Part shown: positions 11,769 through 21,796 of the stretch, in pieces
Numbering within the stretch: the first letter of the stretch is position 1
How the letters are laid out: the number at the start of each line of letters is the position of its first letter
Notes under the pieces: generated by a model
What the model was told of the DNA's origin: nothing
Seen by the model: only the letters and a program-made list of their open reading frames with translations
The model's database searches: none
Position numbers and translations under genes: made by a program
From: Phellopilus nigrolimitatus
Taxonomy: Eukaryota > Basidiomycota > Agaricomycetes > Hymenochaetales > Hymenochaetaceae
Reading direction: 5' to 3'
NCBI GenBank assembly: GCA_021029095.1
Contig: JAJOHG010000007.1
Coordinates: 806,001-870,000 of the forward strand
Length of the DNA: 64,000 nucleotides

Positions 11769-14700
11769 CTAGGAGGGTGCAGGCTGCGCGACCTGCAGCG
11801 CCATTACGCGATCATCGGAGACCATGAGGATCTCACGTCGCCCGAGCGAAGGCGTTGGGCGCTGGTATGGTCCAGCATTCATCTGCGCACCGTAGCTGTG
11901 GAGCCCATGGTATACCGTCGATCCGCTGCTCGACGAGATCATCGACGACCGGTCACTGTAGATACTTTGCCGTGGATCATAGCCGTACGGGATCCCAGGA
12001 TATCCGCCATTGGGAGTAGGGTATACGTTTGCTTTGGAGTGCGTCGTGGACGGCGGAGCTTCGGCGAACAACAAGCGAAGGTTATTCCCCTGGATGATCT
12101 GCGTCAAGGCGCCTGTTTCGACGTGACGGACCTCGACGAAGGTAGGCTCAAATGCAAGGACATAAGGAAAATGAAGTGCTGAAACTCGGATGTAAGTCAA
12201 ATGGTTTATGATAAAAATAAAGACCCACCAAAGGATCGAGGATGGCCTTCCCAGTACACCATGAACCAATTTCGTGCTCGCCATCCACTTTTATTAACGT
12301 AAAACGCGAATTCTACAGAAAAAAAAATGAAATCATTCATCCCCAAAGGAAATAAATTGTAGAAATGCGGACGAACCGTCATAACACAGAAGAAAATCGT
12401 TTTCTATGCGATAGATCGCCATTGGACGAACGTCTTCTCTCTTCTGGACGAAATCAAGAGAGCTGTCAGACGGATCGAGTAGCGCCTGCGTGTCAAGCGT
12501 TTCGAGATCAACGATCTCGAAGCCCTTCGTGCAGCCAACACAGAGCTTGGTCTTCAGATAGTGTATCGAGCTAGACTCTACAGGGATATAGAATTCCTGT
12601 AATGCCGTCACCATCAGCACTTCTTTTCCCAGCCAGAAGTTGAAAAGACTGACCCGGAACAATCGAAGCGTGTCGTTGCCGCCCTGGATAAGCTTCTTGA
12701 ATGTCGGTTTATTCTTGCCGCGTACAGCGTACTCAATAGGCTCCAGTGCTTTGATCGTACTCGAAAGCTGGCTGGCTTTCACAACGCAGACGAGCGTCTT
12801 TCCAAGGCACATACCGGCCTTGAAAAATGACGTATGCGAGGAAATACGTTTCGCACGCCTGAGGCCGCCCATAGGGTCGTGTTCACTGAGCGCCTCCAGA
12901 GGGAATGTGATCACGGAATGTTCTAGACCAAGTTCAGCTCAATATTCTAGACAATGAAAGGAGAAACAGACCAGAAAGGACGATGAGGAGTTGGTATTCC
13001 TCCAGCACGTCAATCTGCGTAATGTCCGGTAAGCCAAGCACCCGAACAGGGTGACGACTGGGATCTCGGAGGTTTGAAAAGTAAACACCATCGTTTGTGC
13101 CATACGCGACTCTCCTTCCATGATCTGCACACACATTTTCAAGTCCATCATTCATAAGATTTATATCAGCAACAAAAGAAAAGAGCCCTACCGAAAGGTG
13201 CGGCGCAGTTCACTTTGTTCACCCCAGTGAAGAAACCCTCACAAAACGTAACGGTGTCGAAGACCATACTCCGTTCCCGCATAGCCTCCTGCTGCTTCTG
13301 AATGACCTCAAGCCACTTTCGGCGGTTCACATGCGTGCTTGCCCATAGTGTGATCTGGTAGTATTTCCGGCCGAGATGCACAAAAGTGATGGAGAACCCG
13401 TCTTTGCTACTTGACTTCGTGGGGGCAATGGCAGGGGGCGGGGGCGGCAAGTTTTTATTAAACGAATTGCGCTTCGTTAAGATCTTGCCATGCGTCTTTC
13501 CGTTAACTTGACGAACGGTGCTGGCGCCGGCTTCATCCGGAGCTGAAATCAGAAGAAGCTCGAGAGGTATAGGCTAAATGGACCCATCGCGATTAGCGCC
13601 ACGCAGATAGAATGAAGAAGAAAAATGCATACCCTGCGATAGACTTTGTGCTGCTCATGTTTATGCTTTTCCTTCTGCTTGACCATCAGTAGAGCATGAT
13701 CAAACAGGAATAACTGTAAATCGCTGCTATCGCCTTGTGCCCCACCACGTCTTTTTAGATTACCCTTGTACACGAGTTCGCGACCCTCCTCCTTCAAGCG
13801 AAGATCCTGATGAAAAAGAAGTTAAGCTACTGGATTCCGGCAGCAGCAACTCAAATCCTACCACTTCCTCTCCTGCACGGAATACAAGCTGTTGATCGAG
13901 CTGGAGCAGACTGAAGCGATTCTCAGTTTTTCCGCTTTCAACATTGACTTTCTCCAGGAACTCCTTCACGATTGCTATGACACGAGGAAGGTCCTTCTTG
14001 TCCGGATTGTCATCAGGCGTATACTTGAGAACAACGCCAAGAAGCAGAGGATATCGAGCTAATCGCGTAGTAGGTTTGGTAAGATACCCATTTAATTCAA
14101 GTTTGCGCGATTCCGGGCGTCGCTCGGTTTCCTAATTTGAAAAAAGAAGTAAGGTGGCGTTGCTTAGGCCAAGAGTTTCATCGACAGTATATTTATTTAC
14201 TCACGTCAACAAACTTCTGGAAAGCCGGATTGCTGCTTTTCTCCTTCTCGAACTCGTACTTGCCGTACAGTTGATGACTACCATATGATACGAAAGGCGC
14301 AAACTGGGGCACGACATCGAGCAGAATATCGCCGATGCGCTCAACGATGGCAAATGATTTTTGCCGCTTGTTGAATGCTTCGCGAAGCTTGCAGTTGACT
14401 GCGATAATGTCGTGTATATTCCAGAACACCTGCTCAAGGAAGTCTAAGCGTCGGGCCTCTGGAATGATGTCAGACTTCTTCAGAGGAGCGATCCAGACCT
14501 AACAGTATCGCAAGCAAGTTAAGAAGCGCTCTTCAAAAATTAACACAGTCACATACGTCTCGCAGGTATTCCATGTCCTTGACGAAATCGCGCTCAGTGT
14601 AAATGACCTCGTTCATTGCCTCCTGCCGTTTCTTCTCTGTATCAGAAACGCTATCGACAATCTCTTTCGGTACCGAATGGACCCAGAGCGTGCCAGGCTC

Positions 14701-16700
14701 CTATAAAAAAAGGTCAGGCATCATCGATGAACATGAAACGGCGCTAGCTTACCACAAGATCACCCAAAGACTCCTTGCTGATACTCCGCTTCAGACCGGG
14801 TTGTGGCTTCATATTCAGCCGCGCTTGCTGTTCCAGTCGCCTCGGGCACGCGATACTATAACAAAGCGAGTCTCTCGAGCACGTTGGCGAGTAACAGTCC
14901 GTGAGTAGAGTGAAAACACCAGAGGGCAGAGGAACTTCATCAGACGACATTGCACTAATGCTAGGTCCAGGAACTTGCGATCCAGAAGTGTCATCGGTTT
15001 GCGTATCATCATTAGTGCGCGCGCTCCCGTCGCCTGAGACCGACTCCTTCAACGCCGGGCGGATAACGCCGCTTCCATCATCCTTTCCATTTATCGTTGA
15101 AACATCGCCGCTCACAAAAGGGGTCGGCATGGCTGTGCGGAATTGGTACAACTCAAACGGACTGTCGCGCAAACGATGATCATATGTAACATCGTGGAAG
15201 AACTTCTGCGCGTCCAGCGCGCGTCCGAGGAGTAATGCGAGGTTCCGGTCTGTCGTCTTGATGATGTATGCAATTTTGTCGACGGCTTCACGCCCGTCAA
15301 ATGCGTCTTTGTACGATAAGCCATCTTTGACGCGCTCTATTAGCGATATGCGCTCGCGGAACGCCTCGGCCACTCGTGAAATGAGAGCGGGGTATACGAT
15401 AGGCGTACGTTTGGAATGAGAAGGAAGAGGTGATGAAAGGTGACCATTTAGTCCGGGATGGAAGTTCGGTATGGATGGCCGGGAGTTTTGCTTGAGATCG
15501 GAAAGTATGCCCTTGGCTTGTGAAGCAGTAGCCGACATAGAACGTGCTCTGTCCTGTGCAGTCCGGTCTCGACGGACCCCTAGCTGTCGGGGCAATGTTC
15601 GTGTTGATTCGGTCGATCGTCTCGGCGAGGATGGAGTGGAAGAATTATGATCGACGTAAGTCGACGATGCCGGAGAGTGAGCGTCCATTACACCAACGCC
15701 CGTTGTGAAAGCAGTATCCAGCTGAAGCGGGTATGGCCGCGACGATGGTCCTGCTACACTTTGCAAATCAAGCGAGCCGTCAGAAAATCGATTATCCTTG
15801 AAATTTTGCGGAGAATTTGATGCTTGATTTTGGTCAGAATCTTCAAGAAATATATAAGGCGTACTGTCTGAGGAGCTTACCTGTGTTTTCCGGACTTAGT
15901 CCATGACCCTCGCCGACATCTTTCTTGCTACCTCCACTGTTCCCTCCACCCAGAAAATCCAAATCCAGCCGCGTATCTGGAGCCTCGAGTCCTAGCAAAG
16001 GCAGCTGCTGGCCAGCCATTGATTCGCGTGCACTGTGATGAGACCTGCTTTCTGATGGTGCCGTAGATAACGGCCGAACTGGGGGAGCGCCAGGAGCTGA
16101 GCTAGCACGCTGGGGGAGACCCTGCTGTACTATGGGATTATTAGAGTAAACCTGCGCCTGGTAAGCCTGAGCTGGCGTCATTCCAGAGCGCAACAGAGCC
16201 TCAAATCCTGGATCGACTGGCTCTTGAAGGGGCGGCTGGGGGACGATGACGCCTGTCGAGTGCGACGAGCTGGCTGTAGATCGTGCATAGTGTTCTGGAG
16301 GAGCCAAACGGTTATATTGTACCTGATTGTTCACCGCATAAGGCAGTTGTTGCTGGTATTGCTGCTGCTGCTGCTGGGCTGGATAGTATGGTTGCTGTCG
16401 ATAAGCTGCAGCCCCTGGCGCGTACGGCTGATGAGTATATTGTTGCGGAGGCGGCGGCGGTTGTTGTTGTTGCTGCTGCATGGCCTGCGCATACGCCGCC
16501 TGCGTGTCGTATCGCGGGTCATACTGCTGCTGTTGGTAGTAGTAATTTTGCGGAACGTATTCGACAGGTTGTTGGTACGCCTGTGTATAGTTGGACGTCG
16601 ATGGTGGCGGACGCTGGTACTGATGATGGGAGGCACTCGGCCGGCCGAAGATGGACTCATAGGCCACGTTGCGCTTGTCGGGATGGGGGCCGCTCGCCAT
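11769..16700 (-). CDS. ROM2: Rho1 guanine nucleotide exchange factor (DEP-DH-PH-CNH)
   Basis: This multi-exon protein of about 1,200 aa should activate Rho1 in the cell-wall integrity pathway at the plasma membrane. Domains in order: a Gln/Pro/Tyr-rich disordered N-terminus (16700-15880); a Ser-rich linker; a DEP-like domain (about 15430-15170, VYPALISRVAEAFRERI to ELYQFR); a RhoGEF/DH domain (about 14680-14130, EAMNEVIYTERDFVKDMEYL, then DFLEQVFWNIHDI); a PH domain (about 13820-13200, GNLKRRG, LFLFDHALLMVKQ, FVHLGRKYYQITLWAS); and a C-terminal CNH (citron) domain (about 13160-11900, FVEVRHVETGALTQIIQGNN). This order is that of Rom1/Rom2-type GEFs. I chose the start at 16700 (MASGPHPDKRN) because it begins the conserved-looking RNVAYESIFG segment; an upstream in-frame Met at 16811 adds a low-complexity stretch. 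The C-terminal tail is Ser/Tyr-rich. Confidence 0.88.
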
Positions 16701-17700
16701 CGTAGCTGTCGTCGTCGATGGCGGAGACGTCAGGAGCGTTCTTGTTGTCGTCGTGCAATGCGGCGAACCGTGCCGATGACCAACCGATGACAAGCATGGC
16801 TCTCTGCCCAAGTCCCGAGTTCACAACGGCCGGCCCTAAACAAACTGGTAGACCCGGCCGGCAACCGTTGTCTTGTCATCGATATTCCTCTGGCATCGTC
16901 TCCTATGTGAAGAACAAAAACCCCCTTCATGCTGGAGCGATGTCGTATATTGACTCACTTTGCCCTGTACGCAGTTTGTGTACCTAAATGTGTGCACGTC
17001 TTCACACGCTCGTGTCTGTCATCTTCTATGCCAGCCCAATCTCTGAAGAAGAAGAAGAAAATCAGATGATGGTTGTAAGTAGCTTTTCTCTCGCATAACT
17101 GGTGAGCGGGCTTGGGCCTTTAAGAAAGAACAGGCCAGGCCTAATTTGATGACTTTATATGGGCCCGGCTTAACCTCAGGCTTGAACGTAAGTTTCAGCT
17201 TTATACCCGGACAAGCACCGAGTGAGCTTTTTCAAGTAAAATCAAATCTGAACTTTCACATATTGTGAACACTGCTGAAGAAGAGTGCCATGGGTGAGAC
17301 TAAATTCAATATTTCGGATTTCAAGTGTCAAAAAACCACAGTATTCCTGGCTTTGGCATTGAAAATCTCTAAGCTGTTTCGGGAGCAGAAACATAGGCGA
17401 AGTTAGAAACAATGGGCTTGAAAACTCATACTCCTAACATGAAGTCTGTCGAAATATTTCAAACTCGTCTCCTACGCATTTCCGAGTTGGCTCTACCACG
17501 TCCTCAATTGTTACCACTTCTTTTTCTACAAATCTATGTGTTGCCTCCAGACGGAACGCCAGCTCCGTGTCAGATGTAGATCTACCCATTTTTTACTTCA
17601 TTGACAGCGGTGGCCTCGACATAATTTCGTAACATGGAACCGCAAAACAAAACGGATTAGTCAATGGGGGTGATGGCAAGAGCCACATTTCGATTGTGGG
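16701..17700. other. Intergenic region upstream of Rho GEF; possible repeat remnant
   Basis: This is the presumed promoter of the minus-strand Rho GEF. It holds a short GAAGAA run near 17045 and a GGCC/GGGCCCGG-rich patch around 17100-17220. A similar composition recurs around 32640-32790, which may be old transposon sequence. I see no gene. Confidence 0.35.
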
Positions 17701-17808
17701 CTTACATTACATAACACGCGTTGTAAGCGGGCCACTGTGACGCGCATGGAAGAAATTTTTCAACTACTGCAATTATCGTGCTCTTGCGCTCCTTTGCTAC
17801 AGCAGACG
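17701..17808 (+). promoter_or_regulatory. Shared 5' leader of island genes, copy A
   Basis: The stretch directly before the small gene contains AACACGCGTT and a polypyrimidine/TACTGC-like segment. Related sequence precedes the NTPase gene (21591-21796) and the second small gene (25128-25226). It probably holds the core promoter and 5' UTR; this rests only on conservation between the three copies. Confidence 0.5.
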
Positions 17809-18321
17809 ATGGGTGATACCGTCCATCCTATCCGTCTCGGGCGCAGACGATTACCATTGTCTGGGAACTCTCCGGACCGCAAACACCAGCAACGCGACGC
17901 TCGCCGGCTCAGTAAGGAAGCCGACGCTGAAATCAGTAACTTCATTCGCAGTGCTCCTGGCACGAAGACGTTGGCATTTGGTTTCCACACTCAAGAGATT
18001 GGAACAATATCCGGATCCGTACCCTTCCTTCTGCGTGATATAGGTCCTTGCGTCTTGTCTAACCTCGTAGACTTCTGCGGAAAGTGTAACTTCAAGAATT
18101 TCGACGCGGATTTGAAAAATGTAGATAAATGCCGAGCCCGCCTTGCCCAGATGTCGAATGAAGACGTGGACGAACTCGGTAGGCTGTTCTGTGTGGCATT
18201 TATTTTAGCCCTGGACGGTCCCAAAGCGCCATCTGAGCGCCTGTTTTCAGTATCGACTTGGGAGGAGGTCTTGAATCATGGTCAGCGTTCGTGGAATATT
18301 CATGGTGAAACACCTGACTGA
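17809..18321 (+). CDS. Small protein of unknown function, island paralogue A
   Basis: This single exon encodes about 170 residues and I do not recognise the family. The start at 17809 (MGDTVHPIRLGRRRL) is preferred over the upstream in-frame ATG at 17737 because it aligns with the start of the paralogue at 25230 (MGDAVRPHRLGRRR). A basic N-terminal module (LGRRR ... NSPDRKHQQ) is followed by a conserved acidic-helical body: ISNFIRS, an SGS loop, VDFC, FKNFDADLK, KCRARL, NEDVDELGRLFCVA and WEEVLNHGQRSWN. I see no signal peptide, membrane segment or metal motif beyond scattered cysteines. Roughly 60 of the last 76 residues are identical to paralogue B, with changes mostly conservative, which suggests that both copies are under selection. 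It lies 3.5 kb upstream of the Crinkler-like NTPase gene. Confidence 0.65.
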   Translation: MGDTVHPIRLGRRRLPLSGNSPDRKHQQRDARRLSKEADAEISNFIRSAPGTKTLAFGFHTQEIGTISGSVPFLLRDIGPCVLSNLVDFCGKCNFKNFDADLKNVDKCRARLAQMSNEDVDELGRLFCVAFILALDGPKAPSERLFSVSTWEEVLNHGQRSWNIHGETPD

Positions 18322-18725
18322 TGTACACGTAAAACTAGCCTTCTTCGATGCTCCTTCCGCAATGCCCACGTACTCTAGATGAACGATCAGTGAGGGGACG
18401 TCGCGGCTCGAGAAAAGGGTGAATTGTTCTCTTGATCATGTAGAACTTGGACCTTACAAATCTGCAGAGTCCGCGGACTCGACCGAATGCGCGTAGATAT
18501 ATGGCTTTGGTCTACTTGCTACTATCATGTAGATAGCGCGGCCGAAACACCCAGTTTACATAAGATGTCTGGCCAGTTACTGTCATTCAAATACAACTTG
18601 CATCGGGCTGAACTGCGTGCGTTGTAGCCTCTCGCGTTTCCGAGACACATTCAAGTCGAACTATAAAGTGTCTGAACTACGGCGCCTTCAGTTGAAACGC
18701 TTCACGTTTTCGTACAGATAGCATA

Positions 18726-18750
18726 TACAGTAGAACCTCCCATATTGCAT
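18726..18750 (+). repeat. Left terminal inverted repeat with TA target site
   Basis: TA followed by CAGTAGAACCTCCCATATTG. It is the reverse complement of the right terminus at 20980-21004. Confidence 0.93.
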
Positions 18751-21002
18751 AGAGGTCGGTGGAAGGGTCGGCCTATGCTTATCTGGAGGTTATGCAATAC
18801 AAGAAACTTGACTTATTAGGTAATTAAAACCATTGAAATTAGATGATAAGCTACGATGGTGATTATGTGGTTGCTGTAACATTTTCTATGATGAAAAAAA
18901 CTGCGTGATATTTGGCTGTACAAGGTTCTCCGTGTGCTCTGCTCGTAGTTTCATTCTGAGTTGGTGGAGGTGGCCACGAGCTTGCTTGAAAACCGGTTCG
19001 GAGCGACGGTGGCATAGCCGTTCGAGCTCCGTGATAGCTTGACACGCTGCGCTCAGCGACATCAACGGTGCGTCGTGCTCGCTATCATCAAGTCCCTCCA
19101 CCACACCACCACTGGCCTCGACTGCGTTGATGCGGACCTGGTCAACGATTTCGTCATCAGTCCATTCCTCCTCGGTGATGTTCTCGGCTGCAACATCCAG
19201 GAGATCTTCGACTGTCAGCAGATTTCTCTGGGTGACGGCTCCTGAGACCGAAAGCTTCTGAAGGGCAGCCTGTAGCTCGTCTATGGCCTGCTCAACATGC
19301 TCAACATCAGCTGCTGTTCCAGTGTCCATGTCCGACTCGCTAGGTAGAATCCCGGCATGCCTCCAACAATTTGCAACAGTACGTTGCGTGACAAACTCCC
19401 AAGCTTCCTCCACCATCCGCATTCCCTCGAGCTGGTCCATTGCGTAGATATCTTCTAGGTTTGCCTCGTCACGTATTAACGCCCGTAAGATATATAGACG
19501 GCGAAAATGTGCTTTGAAGTTGCGAATAATGCCAGCATCCATTGGTTGGATGTGAGACGTCATGTTCGGGTTCAGAAACTCGACGCGCACGTTTGTAAGA
19601 ACATTTTCGTCGAAGATATGGGATGGTGCATTATCAACGAAAAGAACAACTTTGCGCTTCTGTCGGCGCATGTCACAATCAAATGCCTGCAGAAAGCTAC
19701 AAATGAATTGTCAAGAAATGGTTCAAGTAGGAGATCTGAGCGGATGGACAGAAATCATACCTTTGAAATATCGAGCCTATCATCCAAGCCTTCTTGTTCC
19801 AGAAATAGTCGAATCCAAGGTCCTGTCCTTCTCTCCTATTGAAACATCTCGGGTTCTTCGCATGACCGATGAAGAGAGGTGGGTGACGATCGGTACCATC
19901 CGCATTTGTCGTGAACGCCAGCGAGATGCACGTTTTGTCCCCCTTCACTCCAGTTGTTTGCTTTGTTGCGAGGCCGCAGTCGGGCGGCATTCTATAGAAT
20001 AGACCAGTCTCATCCATGTTGTAAATGTCTGCCAATAGGTAATTTTTCGTAATCTTCCGGATTCTGGCACGGGCAGCTGCTACATCTTCCTCCATAACTG
20101 ACCCTGCCTCGCCATGAAAACGAAACTGCTTCAAATGATGGCGCTCCTTGAACTTATCCAGCCATCCATTTGACAAATTAATAAACTTGTCTTTCGGAAT
20201 CCCAAAAATGTCACCAAAATGCCGTGCCTTCATCCTGATTAGCTCTCCTGTGACACGGACTTTACGAGATTCAGCTTGGATTATCCAAGCAGCAAGTGCC
20301 TCCTCCACCTCCGGAAATGCCACCTTGCGTGCACGTTTGAATGACAGCTGTGTCTCATCTTCAGCACGTGCACGTAGCTCCTGCTCCTTCGCAATCCACC
20401 GGCTCAAAGACGACTGAGTGAGAGAAGGGAACTTCTTTAAGAAATGATTGACAATTTTTGCCTGTGCCAAGCCCTCTCCATCGCCATGCGCAAAATCAAG
20501 GACTTCAAGCTTGTCATGCAGGATGAGATGTGTTCGTTTTGGGTCTGCTGATGTTACGGCCGAGGTGATAGAACGTCTCACGAGTTTGGTGTTGTTCGAG
20601 CCCTTCCTTGTGTTCTTCTTGTTCGGTGATTTCAAAGCATTATGCAGTGCCAAATTTGGAGAGGGAGATCGAGAATGACGCCAGGCTTCTCCAGAAGGAT
20701 GGGGGAGGCCTGCGGAATGAGCATTGAGAGTATGTCGAATCCTCGTCATGGTGTTGATAGGTGAAAAAAATGTGGAAGAAAAGGAGAAAATAATTTGTGA
20801 AAGTGTCGCAACCCGATGGCAACCGACCTCGCATAATGCATATCCGTATTTAATTTACTCAAATTGGCTATGCATTATGCATATATAATTTTATGCATTA
20901 TCATATAGGGAATTTCTATCTACCGACCCGGTGGAAACCCGGATCTATGCATAATGGGAGGTTATGCACTATGAGAGAGATGCAATATGGGAGGTTCTAC
21001 TG
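18728..21002 (-). mobile_element. Intact pogo/Tigger-type Tc1-mariner transposon
   Basis: This 2,275-bp element starts CAGTAGAACC and ends GGTTCTACTG, with terminal inverted repeats of about 23 bp and a TA dinucleotide on each side (18726-18727 and 21003-21004). Subterminal GGAGGTTATGCA motifs also recur inside both ends. It carries one transposase gene without internal stops. The paralogous duplication copy at 26195-26215 has the uninterrupted site (CCATATATGAG), which confirms the borders and the TA target. Intact termini plus an intact gene suggest recent activity. Confidence 0.93.
18886..20749 (-). CDS. Transposase, CENP-B/DDE_1 (pogo/Tigger) family
   Basis: Two exons (20749-19761 and 19696-18886; intron GTATGA...TTGTAG) join in frame to 599 residues. 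The N-terminus has paired helix-turn-helix regions (pipsqueak-like KIVNHFLKKFPSLTQSSLSRW, then the CENP-B-type segment WIIQAESRKVRVTGELIRMKA...NGWLDKFKERH). The DDE catalytic core shows DIYNMDETGLFYRMPPD (first Asp), VVLFVDNAPSH (second Asp) and HIQPMDAGIIRNFKAHF (third Asp), the classic pogo/Tigger signature. All three acidic residues are present and there are no frameshifts, so the enzyme could be active. A long acidic C-terminal tail ends in QPNITQFFSS. It lies wholly between the terminal inverted repeats and is read opposite to the flanking island genes. Confidence 0.95.
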
Positions 21003-21004
21003 TA
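20980..21004 (-). repeat. Right terminal inverted repeat with TA target site
   Basis: Reverse complement of the left terminus; ends GGTTCTACTG followed by TA. Confidence 0.93.
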
Positions 21005-21590
21005 TTACTTAATGGTGCCATACAAACGGAAGTGCATCAAGTCTATTACCTTGCCAGATGTACAACTTCCAAAAAAGCTGGTTTTATATGGCATGCGGCT
21101 AAACTCCTTTTTCATGAGCTTACTGAGGGCAAACATCAAAAGATCGACGGTTGTCTGTTTGAGCCGCAGTTTCCCGTCCCACAGAGTTCGCCTTGCAGCC
21201 CTCCAGGCTCGGGGAGGCCGAAGAAGAAGCGCGGGTTCTTCAAAATTTAAGGACCTTGCAGCAGCCGTGGTGGTTATTGAGGACAGGTTTCGCATTTTGA
21301 TTTCTCGACCTTCTTCTGTGTTTTGTTCTGTCGTTTTGTAAACTAATGGGGAGCATGTAATATTATATAGTAGACCTTAAGCGTAATGTAATGGCGAGGA
21401 CTCGGGATATGGGATGAGGACGAGTTTGAGTTCATGGGCTTTTTCCCATTATGCTCGTAACTATAAGCTTATAGTATTCCTTACTCGCTGTACATGTGGA
21501 TGTCATCGAGTTGCACACAATATAAAGAGTTTGCTTCCGTCCTATTATTGCGCTGGTTCTCGACGTGGCTGAGTCAGACAGCCACACTCA

Positions 21591-21796
21591 ACCGTGAGAA
21601 TATATCGCATAACACGCGTTTGTCGCGTTTATAGGCAGGGCACATCGATCGTGTTGACCTTGTTCAACTCAATCTACTACCACTACCACCTCGCTCGTGC
21701 ATCCCGTTGCTATAGCGAACGATATCTGAGGCCATCCCTCGTCTTGACTTTGGGCGCAAACGCTCTGCCTCCCAGGAAACAAACGGGGAGGATTTT
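21591..21796 (+). promoter_or_regulatory. 5' leader of NTPase gene, homologous to the small genes' 5' ends
   Basis: CCGTGAGAATATAT, AACACGCGTTT, TTTATAGGC and CTACTACCACTA correspond in order to the leader of the small gene at 25128-25226. From 21728 to the ATG at 21797 the frame is open and encodes EAIPRLDFGRKRSASQE, which resembles the N-terminus of the small proteins (AVRPHRLGRRR). At the position of their ATG, this copy has ATA (21722-21724), and an in-frame TAG lies at 21713-21715. Confidence 0.6.

Larger units (their letters stand above)
17701..21280. repeat. Segmental duplication, copy 1 (interrupted by a transposon)
   Basis: Apart from the transposon at 18728-21002, this block matches 25127-26450 in order: leader, small gene, 3' flank (CTTCTTCGAT...CGCGGCTCGAGAAAAG), then CACATTCAAGTC, GCTTCACGTTTTC, and, after the transposon, AAGTCTATTA and CTTACTGAGGGCAAACAT. 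The two copies are clearly diverged but align by eye throughout. The outer ends are approximate. Confidence 0.8.

Noticed and set aside
16224..16790. Long Leu/Arg-rich plus-strand frame
   Set aside because: Antisense shadow of the poly-Gln, CAG/CTG-rich first exon of the Rho GEF.
18726..21004. Transposon as part of the duplicated segment
   Set aside because: The second copy has the uninterrupted site, so the element is a later, separate insertion.
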